Below are positions 33,392-41,438 of a DNA stretch of 46,109 nucleotides, piece by piece; position 1 is the stretch's first letter, and each line of letters opens with the position of its first letter. Source of the stretch: a virus; the IMG/VR virus record IMGVR_UViG_3300017963_000376, positions 1-46,109 of that record. One strand, 5' to 3'. A model generated the notes under the pieces. That model did no database searches and had not been told where the DNA came from. It saw only the letters and a program-made list of their open reading frames with translations. The translations under genes and the position numbers were made by a program.

Positions 33392-34518
33392 ATCAATTTA
33401 ACATTCATAGGATCAGATTCAATTGTATTTTTGTATAAATCAATCCAACTATAACTTGTACACCGAATGCAATTATTAACATTTTTATTAATTTCTTTTA
33501 GCATTGCAATGTGTTCTGCTCCTCCCCATTTACGCCTAATTGCCTCAAGCCCTTCGTCAATAAAATTACCTAGATTCATATTAGGTTTATAAACAGACCA
33601 TCTACGATCTGGACAGGGTGCAACCATGCCATTTGCCATCCAAGTTGAACCAAGAGGAGTTGTCATACATCTTTCAATTACTCGCTTTTTAAAATCAGGA
33701 GTAAACTTTTCACGAATACCATATACATTAAACTCACGTTCTCTTTCTAATCGTAGACCTAATTTAATTTGTTTCTCGACTTCTTCAACATCAATTTTTT
33801 TTGATTCTTCTTCGGGCAATTCACAAGGTCTTATTTGAAAATGCCTTACCCCGATTTTACTTGCTAATTCAATACCAGAATAAATCGCCTTATAATTATA
33901 TGGTGCAATTAAATACTTGTATCCTATATCGTGATTAAGGTTATATTCTTTACAATAGTCATACATATATTTAATATTATTTATTATTTTATCAAAGGTG
34001 CCTTTAGGGGTATTAGAAAATGCCTGATGAGATTCAGAATCCCCGGCATTAATTGACCAACCAGACCAGACACAAGTTCTTGCTACCTCTTCAAGTAGAT
34101 GTTTATTAAAATATGCTCCATTGCTTACGAAACCTACTTCAATATTCCATCTGTTACAAAGTCGTAAAAAATCAATTAAATCCCTATGAGGATACATTAC
34201 CGGATCGCTGTGATGCCCGGCAAGGCAAATTGACTTCACTCCCCATTTATTATAGAACTCTGGGATTTGAAATAAAATATCTCTCGGGATATATGCTTCC
34301 TCGCTTTGATCTTCAAGATTACTCATACAAGGTTTACAATTAAATCCTTTGCCGCATAATTTTTTGTCCTGAGTACCTTGACAAATATCAAGAGCAATAT
34401 TAACCGGGGGAGCAAAATTTCCAGTTTTAATTTTTTTCATTCTCTCATACCAACAAAGTACTTTAAATTTTTGAAAAGGGCCATACTCATCAGTTAATAT
34501 ATTTGTATTTTCGCTCAT
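33388..34518 (-). CDS. Radical SAM protein with SPASM-like C-terminus and variant cluster motif
   Basis: A 376-residue enzyme. The [4Fe-4S] ligands appear to be Cys55, Cys61 and Cys64 in LCGKGFNCKPC, spaced CX5CX2C rather than the usual CX3CX2C; another cysteine (Cys46) lies nine residues earlier. SICLAGHHSDPVMYPHRDLI, VGFVSNGAYFNKHLL and GWSINAGDSESH follow as the TIM-barrel strands. Near the C-terminus, RCMTTPLGSTWMANG, APCPDRRW and NCIRCTSYSW resemble a SPASM/Twitch domain with extra clusters. Located in the glycan cassette, it may modify a sugar or peptide side chain. Confidence 0.8.
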   Translation of the reverse strand: MSENTNILTDEYGPFQKFKVLCWYERMKKIKTGNFAPPVNIALDICQGTQDKKLCGKGFNCKPCMSNLEDQSEEAYIPRDILFQIPEFYNKWGVKSICLAGHHSDPVMYPHRDLIDFLRLCNRWNIEVGFVSNGAYFNKHLLEEVARTCVWSGWSINAGDSESHQAFSNTPKGTFDKIINNIKYMYDYCKEYNLNHDIGYKYLIAPYNYKAIYSGIELASKIGVRHFQIRPCELPEEESKKIDVEEVEKQIKLGLRLEREREFNVYGIREKFTPDFKKRVIERCMTTPLGSTWMANGMVAPCPDRRWSVYKPNMNLGNFIDEGLEAIRRKWGGAEHIAMLKEINKNVNNCIRCTSYSWIDLYKNTIESDPMNVKLI

Positions 34519-35168
34519 TTTACTACCACCACCTTAACACCGCTTTCAAAAAACACTTGTTCAAACTCTATATCATATTCTTTGCATATCTGCATATGAG
34601 CTAAGCTTTCTCCGATTGTATATTCTTTTGCACCTTCCCATTGAGGATGAGTGAAGTCTCCCCAATCATCATATCTGATAACAGTACCTTTTACTAATAA
34701 TTTTTGATTAACCATATATTCTAAAACTTGAAAAGCAGATTTATATATATCAACATCAATTGATACAAATAAAGCAGGTTTAAATTGTTTTTCTTTTGCC
34801 AGTTCCGGAGTTAATGTATTTTCATAAAATCCTTTTACAAATTCAATTGGCCTATCAGTTAAATCTTTTACCAAATTAATTAAATAAGGCACAACTTCAT
34901 CTTCTTTTTTACCAAGCAAACTTTGAGCATTAAAAGCACCTTTATGCCAAATATCAGGCCGGAATAAACCTTTTGTCTCTTCTGGCAATCCTTCGAAAGA
35001 ATCAAAACCAAAATACCTATCATACTGAATAAGATTTTTTGTAAAGCCCCTTAATATCTGCCCAGTACCACCCCCGGTGCAAACTCCGAATTCATAAATA
35101 TCTCTATCCATAGAATCAATATTTTTTTTCTGGATATAATCAATTATTGCGTCCATTCCTATTAACAT
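34515..35168 (-). CDS. SAM methyltransferase, TylF/MycF-like
   Basis: A 217-residue class I methyltransferase. DIYEFGVCTGGGTGQILRGF is motif I (glycine loop), FGFDSFEGLPEETKGLF the TylF hallmark, and PALFVSIDVDIYKSAFQVLE carries the DVD metal-binding motif of sugar O-methyltransferases. RYDDWGDFTHPQWEGAKE completes the site. This family methylates sugar hydroxyls, which fits the adjacent glycosyltransferases. SD AGGAG precedes the ATG. Confidence 0.83.
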   Translation of the reverse strand: MLIGMDAIIDYIQKKNIDSMDRDIYEFGVCTGGGTGQILRGFTKNLIQYDRYFGFDSFEGLPEETKGLFRPDIWHKGAFNAQSLLGKKEDEVVPYLINLVKDLTDRPIEFVKGFYENTLTPELAKEKQFKPALFVSIDVDIYKSAFQVLEYMVNQKLLVKGTVIRYDDWGDFTHPQWEGAKEYTIGESLAHMQICKEYDIEFEQVFFESGVKVVVVK

Positions 35169-35177
35169 TTTTTACTC

Positions 35178-35831
35178 CTACCTAATTATATATTCGTTAT
35201 CCTCATCTATCTCAACTTTAAGGCAATTAACAATACCGTATAAAGGAGAATCAGGGAATTCTTCAAGCTCAAATTTATTATGAGCGATTAATAAATATTT
35301 ACAATCAAAAAATCGATGCTCTGAAGCATACTCAAGGGAACCGAAACCACTTTCACTTATCCCCCAAGTTGATATAAACATGTCAGGATAATGATTAATA
35401 TTTCCAAGGAAGGGTAGAGCCACAAGATTAATACCTTGATATATTGGATGCTTAGGACTTGTGATAACATTAACTTTAATTTTTTTTGAAGCAAAATATC
35501 TTGCTTGTAAATAAGTCATTATTGGAATATCGACCATGATATAAGTATTAATATTTTGATACTTTCTTTTAATTATTTCAGCCATACGGCCAAGGCCACC
35601 GCCCCATTCAATTACCATTTTTGATTTCTGGAAACCTTCACTAAGCATATTATAATTTTTAATATGCTGTAAATATTTTTTAGTATTAGCAACCATCTCA
35701 AATGTATCACCAATTATAATAGTTTCGTGTAATATCTTTAAAGCTTTCTCTAAAGCCTTAGAACGTTTTTTCCAAAATGGAGTAAGTAATTTTGGATCGA
35801 ATTTTTTATTTAAGTATGTGAAAAGTTTCAT
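35178..35831 (-). CDS. Putative sugar O-methyltransferase
   Basis: The ATG at 35831 overlaps the preceding TGA (ATGA) and replaces the in-frame start at 35849. The 217-residue product has IEWGGGLGRMAEIIKRKYQN, a SAM glycine motif, then YIMVDIPIMTYLQARYF and MFISTWGISESG, the order of the putative sugar O-methyltransferase family. Three methyltransferase genes in a row suggest several methylated positions on one glycan. Confidence 0.72.
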   Translation of the reverse strand: MKLFTYLNKKFDPKLLTPFWKKRSKALEKALKILHETIIIGDTFEMVANTKKYLQHIKNYNMLSEGFQKSKMVIEWGGGLGRMAEIIKRKYQNINTYIMVDIPIMTYLQARYFASKKIKVNVITSPKHPIYQGINLVALPFLGNINHYPDMFISTWGISESGFGSLEYASEHRFFDCKYLLIAHNKFELEEFPDSPLYGIVNCLKVEIDEDNEYIIR

Positions 35832-36385
35832 ACTATTTGTTTGACCCATGATCCATCTTCATATCTTTTATCATAACCGCCTAATTCTTTTTCAATTACA
35901 TCACTTACAACTAAATCTCCAACATCGTGACCACATATGAAACCATCAGTTTTAATTTTATTTTTCCAGTGTGATAAGTCATAAGTGACACCTTCCCGAG
36001 TGTGATCGCCATCTATATAAATTGCATCAACTTTATCTTGAAAAGAATCATAAAATTCCTTACTAGTGCATTTAAACATTCTGACATTTGGGTAAGGCAT
36101 TAGTCTTTTAGTTGCTATTTTTTCAGCTTGAATTAAATTGTCTTTTGTTTCTTGAGTTTTCAAATATCCGTCTGCATAAGGATCGATAGTTATAACTTCT
36201 CTGCAAGTCAACGCAAATAATACTGCTGTCACCCCTTCATAGGTTCCTATTTGGATTACTCTGAATTCAGGAGAAAAATTTTCTTTAATCAACTGATATA
36301 ATCCTCTGGAAAAATTACCTTCCTCATTTGCGTGATCTGCCATTCGAGGCATATTAATTATTATTTCTATTTTTTTATTTATCAT
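35828..36385 (-). CDS. SAM methyltransferase, Methyltransf_24-like
   Basis: From the ATG at 36385 the protein has 185 residues. RVIQIGTYEGVTAVLFAL is motif I, EVITIDPYADG the acidic SAM loop, and VDAIYIDGDHTREGVTYDLS, followed by GFICGHDVG, the hallmark of the Methyltransf_24 group. It is coupled to the glycosyltransferase fragment upstream by overlap and to the next methyltransferase by ATGA. Probably acts on a sugar or lipid-linked substrate. Confidence 0.8.
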   Translation of the reverse strand: MINKKIEIIINMPRMADHANEEGNFSRGLYQLIKENFSPEFRVIQIGTYEGVTAVLFALTCREVITIDPYADGYLKTQETKDNLIQAEKIATKRLMPYPNVRMFKCTSKEFYDSFQDKVDAIYIDGDHTREGVTYDLSHWKNKIKTDGFICGHDVGDLVVSDVIEKELGGYDKRYEDGSWVKQIV

Positions 36386-36701
36386 TTTCAAATTGTCTGA
36401 AGAAATTATAATAGATATAATCTTCTACACTCCCATATAATTTGCTAGCTACCTCAAAATTTTCTTTAACTGAAGCCATCATATTATTATATAGCTCTTC
36501 ATTAAGACCATCAAGTATTTTTTCTAATTGATCAATCTCTCGCCATAAAATCATTCCCTTAGCATTAAAGTATTGTTTTATGAAACCATTATTCCACATA
36601 ATAGGAATTGTGCCAGTTAAAAAGCAATCAAGCAATTTGTCAGTCCAATAATCTTCAATAATTTCATTCTCAATTACAATAGCAAATCGATGTTCTTTGA
36701 A
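36375..36701 (-). CDS. Glycosyltransferase, C-terminal part (frame-shifted, GT10-like)
   Basis: In the -1 frame relative to the preceding piece, starting near 36701, the translation reads FKEHRFAIVIENEIIEDYW and continues as LDCFLTGTIPIMWNNGFIKQ. RFAIVIEN and DCFLTGTIPIMW are the core donor-site signature of fucosyltransferase-like (GT10) and related enzymes. A late ATG (36635) could start a fragment, but it would lose half of the signature. Together with the upstream piece it forms one complete enzyme interrupted by one missing base. Confidence 0.7.
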   Translation of the reverse strand, partial: FKEHRFAIVIENEIIEDYWTDKLLDCFLTGTIPIMWNNGFIKQYFNAKGMILWREIDQLEKILDGLNEELYNNMMASVKENFEVASKLYGSVEDYIYYNFFRQFENDK

Positions 36702-37228
36702 TGTTCCAGTTGATAGTCATAATATTTGTAAGCTCTGCCATATATGGAATTTATTTTATCTTTATATTTGGCAATTACTTGATGCCTTAATCTATGCCCA
36801 ACTGTCCAATCTTTTTTGCTTGCGATAATTTGAACATTTTTTTTCTTAGAATAAATTTTCCAATCCTTTGCATAAATATAAGAACCGCCCGGTGTCCACC
36901 AAATTACTTTCCAATTATTTAATTTAAATCGTTGAGAATATTTGTGATCAAAACAAAATATATAATCAAATTTAGAACCATATTTAATTAATAAATCCTC
37001 ATAACCATATTTATGAATTGAAGCTGGCTCTAATGGCCATGCTACTTTAATAGCACCATTAAATTTTGGATCATTAACTTTCTCATAACATCTTTCTGTG
37101 AAACAAATTATTTTACATCTCTCTGGAGTATCCCTGATCCATTCAATTTTTTTTGGAGGTTCGTATCCAGTATAATGACTAGGATTTTTTATATGTTCAA
37201 ATTCTAAATCAACTAAACCTATTTTCAT
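36674..37228 (-). CDS. Glycosyltransferase, N-terminal part (frame-shifted, GT10-like)
   Basis: A 184-residue piece ending prematurely at TAA (36676-36674). It carries the N-terminal domain (KIGLVDLEFEHIKNPSHY, then DYIFCFDHKYSQRFKLNNWK and ASKKDWTVGHRLRHQVIAKY), where the last block normally leads into the donor-binding signature found in the next frame. The overlap window between frames is about 40 bases (36677-36720). There is no slippery heptamer, so a recent deletion, phase-variable site or sequencing error is more likely than programmed shifting. Confidence 0.72.
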   Translation of the reverse strand: MKIGLVDLEFEHIKNPSHYTGYEPPKKIEWIRDTPERCKIICFTERCYEKVNDPKFNGAIKVAWPLEPASIHKYGYEDLLIKYGSKFDYIFCFDHKYSQRFKLNNWKVIWWTPGGSYIYAKDWKIYSKKKNVQIIASKKDWTVGHRLRHQVIAKYKDKINSIYGRAYKYYDYQLEHSKNIDLLL

Positions 37229-38073
37229 CTTTGCTCGCTTTCAAACTGATATTTCCAATGGACATGTGCCTGCCGTGGTTTAAGTTCATATATTTTTTTC
37301 TTACTGATTCGATTAAAATCAAGCCATAACTGATTTATTTCTTCAATAGTCTGACCAGTGCCTTTCATGTTTGGATTATCATTCTGTCCAGTAGTATTAG
37401 CCATTAATGAAATTAATTTAGGTCGTTTAAATGAAACCATCCAAGGCTTGGTCATGTCTCTGTTAGTGTTCAATGCATTTTCTAATTCATAAGGATTATT
37501 AAATTCTTTATCTTTAAGCATTTTAAGTAACCATCTTTTTTTATAAATATTAGAATCGTAAGGCTGAGGATAACCATACGCTGTCCTCCTATCGCACTCA
37601 GTCCAATTCCAAGAGATAAAATTTGATGACTCCCAATATTTAAACGGTGGAGGAATAACTTCTAGCTTGGCAGGCAGACAATAATTAATATAACAACCCA
37701 TCCTCAATGAAAATGCTACATGGTCTTCCGGTAAATTAAATTTTTTAGTAGAATAAATTTCAAAATCAACTCGATCAATAAATACATTATCATCTGAATT
37801 CATTAAAATATATTCTGTTTTTGATTCCCTGATTAATTTTAATAAATCTTCCTTGTAGTTTTTTTCTTCGCACTCAATCAGATAATCTTGACCAATATCA
37901 ATATTAAAATATTTTGAAAAAAATTTATCATACCCTTTTTTATAAAAATCATTATCCGCACGCCATAAAATTTTTGTCTGCTCACATTTCTGAAAATGAT
38001 CATCTGTTGAGCTAACCAATAAATCTAATTGAGCTGCCCGATTATAACTAGATATTATTTGCGTTACTTTCAT
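37225..38073 (-). CDS. Glycosyltransferase-like protein (GT-A)
   Basis: From the ATG at 38073 (AGGGA upstream) the product has 282 residues; the upstream in-frame starts overlap the preceding gene without SD. VTQIISSYNRAAQLDLLVSS is a GT-A entry strand, EYILMNSDDNVFIDRVDFEI holds a SDD metal motif, and ISWNWTECDRRTAYGYPQPY a conserved acceptor loop. It probably transfers a sugar; the precise family is uncertain. It overlaps the frameshifted gene by four bases. Confidence 0.75.
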   Translation of the reverse strand: MKVTQIISSYNRAAQLDLLVSSTDDHFQKCEQTKILWRADNDFYKKGYDKFFSKYFNIDIGQDYLIECEEKNYKEDLLKLIRESKTEYILMNSDDNVFIDRVDFEIYSTKKFNLPEDHVAFSLRMGCYINYCLPAKLEVIPPPFKYWESSNFISWNWTECDRRTAYGYPQPYDSNIYKKRWLLKMLKDKEFNNPYELENALNTNRDMTKPWMVSFKRPKLISLMANTTGQNDNPNMKGTGQTIEEINQLWLDFNRISKKKIYELKPRQAHVHWKYQFESEQR

Positions 38074-38083
38074 TTTATATTCC

Positions 38084-38740
38084 CTAGAAAGGATTCCTAT
38101 TCCATTTCTTTTTAAAATATTCGTGGTTATCTTCCCATCTAAAATCAGGAGTTCGCCACACTTCATTATTTAAATGCACTACTTCAACTTTTTTATAAAC
38201 TCCAGTTTTACAACCGGGAAAAGTCGTGCATACTGCCATTATAAAATCCGCATCCTCTGCAACTGCCTTTTTATAATTAACATCAAAAGGAATGTTCCTT
38301 GGTACAGTCGGATCGGTTCTAACTGCCTCCCAAGTATTTCTTGAAAAGACGATACAGGCAGAAGGCAAAATAAAATTAGGATTGATCCATAAATCATCTG
38401 TACATTGAGTAATTGATCCGGCATAAGAAATCATCGTACCGGGCGTTAAATTTTTAGTCATTAGTCTGGCCGATACGACTTTTAAATAATTATCTTTCTT
38501 TAAGGGTTCAATTAAATCAAATGCCCAGTTTTTAGGGAAGCGGGTAATATCGTCATCTATCATTACCACATACTCGCCTTTTGATTTTTGTAAAGCAGCA
38601 TTTCTGTTTAAAGCTGCAGATTGATTTTCGCTTTGTATTATAATTTCGTAATCTCCTCCGAGAAGACTATTATCAATATCCTTAATCTGTTGTAATAATT
38701 GATTTCCTGGTCTTAATGTTGGTATGCAAATGCTTATCAT
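38084..38740 (-). CDS. Glycosyltransferase family 2
   Basis: A 218-residue GT2 enzyme: SICIPTLRPGNQLLQQIKD is the donor-binding start, ALNRNAALQKSKGEYVVMID leads to DDD (62-64), the metal-binding motif, and EDADFIMAVCTTFPG is the acid motif. Full length for a compact GT2. GAGGG precedes the start, inside a small overlapping gene. Confidence 0.87.
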   Translation of the reverse strand: MISICIPTLRPGNQLLQQIKDIDNSLLGGDYEIIIQSENQSAALNRNAALQKSKGEYVVMIDDDITRFPKNWAFDLIEPLKKDNYLKVVSARLMTKNLTPGTMISYAGSITQCTDDLWINPNFILPSACIVFSRNTWEAVRTDPTVPRNIPFDVNYKKAVAEDADFIMAVCTTFPGCKTGVYKKVEVVHLNNEVWRTPDFRWEDNHEYFKKKWNRNPF

Positions 38741-38897
38741 TTCTCCCTCCCTTTTCTAAAAATTGTTTTAACTTAACATAAGTAGTTTGTAAATTAGCAT
38801 AATCCACTGTAAGTTTTATTACTTCTTCAATAAGTTTTTTCTTACTAAATTTTTGTAATTTAAATCTATAATCATTAATGTGAGCTTGGACGTCCAT
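38682..38897 (-). CDS. Small coiled-coil-like protein (71 aa), uncertain
   Basis: An open frame of 72 codons overlapping the GT2 start by 59 bases. The product is a helical, lysine-rich chain (FKLQKFSKKKLIEEVIKLTV and DYANLQTTYVKLKQFLEK). Coiled-coil heptads are convincing, but the long overlap and weak SD make it less secure than its neighbours. Confidence 0.45.
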   Translation of the reverse strand: MDVQAHINDYRFKLQKFSKKKLIEEVIKLTVDYANLQTTYVKLKQFLEKGGRNDKHLHTNIKTRKSIITTD

Positions 38898-39033
38898 TGT
38901 AATTCTCAATAGTTTTTATAACCTGCTTTTCATAAAAAAGTTTATAATTTATCTTAGGATAAAATTTTAAACTTAAAATCATAAATGCTATACTAATCAT
39001 TATAATAAAAAAAATAAATATTTTATTTTTCAT
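38875..39033 (-). CDS. Small single-span membrane protein (52 aa)
   Basis: An ATG at 39033 overlaps the preceding gene and opens a 52-residue frame with one clear membrane segment (IFIFFIIMISIAFMILSLK) and a short basic tail. It fills a 113-base gap and overlaps both neighbours. Function unknown; a membrane modulator is possible. Confidence 0.55.
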   Translation of the reverse strand: MKNKIFIFFIIMISIAFMILSLKFYPKINYKLFYEKQVIKTIENYNGRPSSH

Positions 39034-39805
39034 CACTGCTCATATACTCCCTTATTCTATTATCATTCAATATTAATTGATTGTTTAATAATATAACATT
39101 TTTCTCTTGCTGTCGCCGATCAAAATTTGTCTTATCAACTTCTCGCTCGTGGAAAAGATGTTCCCAAGCATCATAAAAGTATACTTTTTTTAAAATACCG
39201 TGTGCCATCATTTTGCTTGATGTGATCGAGAGCATCGAATCCTCTCCTCCCCAACCTAGAAAATTTTCATTATAGAGTTTATCTAATTTTAAAATATTCA
39301 TATATTTTTCTAAGGTATCTTTCCTGATGGAAATATTGCCAACAAAGCGGTTCATTTTGTTTTCTCGTATACTTTTATTATTTTTCCCCAATAATTTTAT
39401 ATTATCCCATTTTAACATCTTTTCAAAAAAATACTCAGTAGATTCTTTGGTTAATTTTTCTCCTGATAATACAATCCATTCAGCGTTGCTTTTTTCAATC
39501 ATATCAAATAAGTCAGGATTCATTACTAAATCAGCATCCCACTGTATAAAATAATCATAATTTTGATCCATTTTAGAAATAGCCTTATTCAGATATTTTG
39601 ATTTATTGAATAATTTATCTCTATCTTCAATGTATCCTGATACAATATTTAAATTTTTAAAACCACTTGCATTATATTCTTGATTGCACATTGTATAAAC
39701 ATTAACATCGTGCTTTTGATCTCTGTTCGCAATATTAATATAAAATAAATTTCTGATTAAATATTTATATCTATCTTTACAAGTAATGACTATATTAAAT
39801 TTCAT
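39023..39805 (-). CDS. Glycosyltransferase, galactosyltransferase-like (GT-A)
   Basis: A 260-residue protein: FNIVITCKDRYKYLIRNL is the nucleotide-sugar entry, DYFIQWDADLVMNPDLFD has DxD (Asp90, Asp92), and NENFLGWGGEDSMLSITSSK is the GWGGED motif of Glyco_transf_7C/galactosyltransferase C-termini. These two motifs together give a firm GT-A call. Overlaps the upstream cysteine-rich gene by four bases. Confidence 0.87.
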   Translation of the reverse strand: MKFNIVITCKDRYKYLIRNLFYINIANRDQKHDVNVYTMCNQEYNASGFKNLNIVSGYIEDRDKLFNKSKYLNKAISKMDQNYDYFIQWDADLVMNPDLFDMIEKSNAEWIVLSGEKLTKESTEYFFEKMLKWDNIKLLGKNNKSIRENKMNRFVGNISIRKDTLEKYMNILKLDKLYNENFLGWGGEDSMLSITSSKMMAHGILKKVYFYDAWEHLFHEREVDKTNFDRRQQEKNVILLNNQLILNDNRIREYMSSDEK

Positions 39806-40053
39806 TGCTCCTCCGGTTTTTTAATTGTATAACATTCTACGCCTTGATCATCATTGCCGACATTTTCACACATTCCATTCTCGCATTCTTTGCAGTTCGC
39901 ATCTTTTTTTAAATAGGCTGGTTGACAATCCATTATATTATCACAACATGGAGCCATATTATTTATTCCACATCCACAAGGAACATCTGAGCAACAAAGC
40001 CCATCATAATTATTTTTTTCTAAATATTCTTTTATGATTTCAATTACTGTCAT
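39802..40053 (-). CDS. Small cysteine-rich protein (83 aa)
   Basis: An 83-residue acidic protein with about eleven cysteines: GLCCSDVPCGCGINNMAPCC, then CQPAY, NCKEC, MCENV and ECYT. This 'DGL..CGC..dDlapC' pattern recurs in small phage proteins of unknown role and suggests zinc or iron-sulfur binding. It overlaps the GT8 gene by 14 bases. Confidence 0.7.
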   Translation of the reverse strand: MTVIEIIKEYLEKNNYDGLCCSDVPCGCGINNMAPCCDNIMDCQPAYLKKDANCKECENGMCENVGNDDQGVECYTIKKPEEQ

Positions 40054-40846
40054 TGTATTTATCCCATATACTTTTTAATGTCTTATTTTGAGAATAACAA
40101 TTATCCCATGGTTTATGCATACCGTGAAAATGATATAATTTGCATTTCTTATAATCACTATGAATGCAAGGCGGATGAGCTTTAAAGTTATCAGTTATAC
40201 AATTTGCCGGAGCGTACCAAGTATCATCTAGTTGAAAAATATCATTATAACAGACCACATTGAGCGCAATTTGATCAGCTGTTTTATACTTAATAATAAA
40301 ATCAATTAATTTTTTTGTAATTTCTTTTTGACGCCATTTCTTTAAATCAATTACCGCCTGACCAGAGTTGTAATTTGTATTATTAATATCGCAGTCGTAA
40401 TTTATAAATGCTTCAGTTTCATCTACGTGACCTTGATAAAATATTGTCTTTCTAATTGAATCACCAAACTGACTTCTCACTAACCCGATCATTTTATCGC
40501 CTAAATCAATGTCCCATAATTCTTTTATATCAGCATTTAAGAGGCAATCAGGTTCTAAATAAATACATCGATCAATTTCAGGTATTTTGTCAGCAATTAA
40601 CCAGCGAAAAAACATTGCCTTACTTTTTACTTTGTCCCTTTTAAAATCTTTGATTTCAGGAATATCTACATTTGTGATTACTTTAAAACCTCTTTGACCA
40701 TATTCGGCTAAATAATAAGAATTAAAATTCCTTCCAGTTAAAATATAAATTTGAATTTGCTCTTTAGTCCAAGCTTTTATTGAGTTGATGCAATTATAAA
40801 TTTTATCGCCTAATTTAGTATCAATACAAAAAACTATATTAATCAT
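40040..40846 (-). CDS. Glycosyltransferase family 8
   Basis: A 268-residue GT8 enzyme: INIVFCIDTKLGDKIYNCIN at the start, MFFRWLIADKIPEIDRCIYL, the NYNSGQAVIDLKKWR loop, ADQIALNVV and the HFHGMHKPW tail are all GT8 hallmarks. The metal-binding site reads EPDC (98-101) rather than the usual DxD, so metal binding may differ. It overlaps the repressor-like gene by eight bases. Confidence 0.88.
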   Translation of the reverse strand: MINIVFCIDTKLGDKIYNCINSIKAWTKEQIQIYILTGRNFNSYYLAEYGQRGFKVITNVDIPEIKDFKRDKVKSKAMFFRWLIADKIPEIDRCIYLEPDCLLNADIKELWDIDLGDKMIGLVRSQFGDSIRKTIFYQGHVDETEAFINYDCDINNTNYNSGQAVIDLKKWRQKEITKKLIDFIIKYKTADQIALNVVCYNDIFQLDDTWYAPANCITDNFKAHPPCIHSDYKKCKLYHFHGMHKPWDNCYSQNKTLKSIWDKYNDSN

Positions 40847-41024
40847 TGACCTGCATAATTTGTAAAGTTATTTTATTGTCGCTATATATCTCTAATAATT
40901 TCCTTATAAGCCAACTAAGAGATGATAAATTGTCTTTTTTTAATTTCTTTTTAACTTTTTCAATTATCTTTTTATCAAGACAAACTGAATATCTATTATG
41001 TGTTAAATTTTCTTTCGTTTTCAT
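40839..41024 (-). CDS. Ribbon-helix-helix DNA-binding protein (61 aa)
   Basis: A 61-residue protein: NRYSVCLDKKIIEKVKKKLK and LSSLSWLIRKLLEIY give the strand-helix-helix of MetJ/Arc/CopG-type repressors. The ATG at 41024 lies only five bases downstream of a TATAAT, so the mRNA is likely leaderless. It may autoregulate the promoter at 41030-41058 and, because the spacer is almost the same, the promoter at 21209-21237. Confidence 0.72.
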   Translation of the reverse strand: MKTKENLTHNRYSVCLDKKIIEKVKKKLKKDNLSSLSWLIRKLLEIYSDNKITLQIMQVND

Positions 41025-41029
41025 TTCTT

Positions 41030-41058
41030 ATTATATAATTATTAAATACTAATGTCAA
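41030..41058 (-). promoter_or_regulatory. Consensus promoter for the glycan operon
   Basis: Minus-strand TTGACA (41058-41053), 17-base spacer, TATAAT (41035-41030). The -35 and -10 plus flanks match the promoter at 21209-21237, suggesting coordinated control. The -35 overlaps the end of the HNH-like gene. The predicted start is within one or two bases of the ATG at 41024. Confidence 0.8.
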
Positions 41059-41438
41059 TTGCCATTGAAATATTTTTGTAAAAATAATCTATACTCCTGA
41101 TTATATCCCTGCCTAATATAAGTGATCGGCCATATCGCCCTAAATGCTAATTCAGGGTATTTTCTCATTCTTGACTCCATTCTTTCCGCTCTATATGTAC
41201 TAATGTTTCCATATGACCTATGAGTTGTACAGTTGCAAGTATTGTGCATTAGGCAAGTATTAAAAACAGAATGAATAAATAACGGATAGCATCTTATTGC
41301 CCATTTTTCTTTATGCAACCTGTGCTGAATATCGATTTTATTTCCGGAGATATCTAATTCCCTTCCGCAAGCAGGACAAATATTATTTTGCTTATTGTAA
41401 TGAAATAAATAAATTTCTCTATAATTTAACATTTTCAT
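41055..41438 (-). CDS. HNH-like endonuclease (zinc-finger variant)
   Basis: A 127-residue protein: NNICPACGRELDISGNKIDI, then QHRLHKEKWAIRCYPLF, and TCLMHNTCNCTTH. CxxC plus H..H pairs match the metal-binding half of HNH nucleases (CPxCG, IDIQHRL, CNxxCH-like). A third knuckle is present. Compact HNH genes near phage lysis or terminase regions are frequent. Activity not shown. Confidence 0.55.
   Translation of the reverse strand: MKMLNYREIYLFHYNKQNNICPACGRELDISGNKIDIQHRLHKEKWAIRCYPLFIHSVFNTCLMHNTCNCTTHRSYGNISTYRAERMESRMRKYPELAFRAIWPITYIRQGYNQEYRLFLQKYFNGN

Noticed and set aside
36660-36720. Programmed frameshift in the GT10-like gene
   Set aside because: No XXXYYYZ heptamer or long homopolymer occurs in the overlap window, unlike the chaperone site at 9413-9420; a lost base or sequencing error is likelier.
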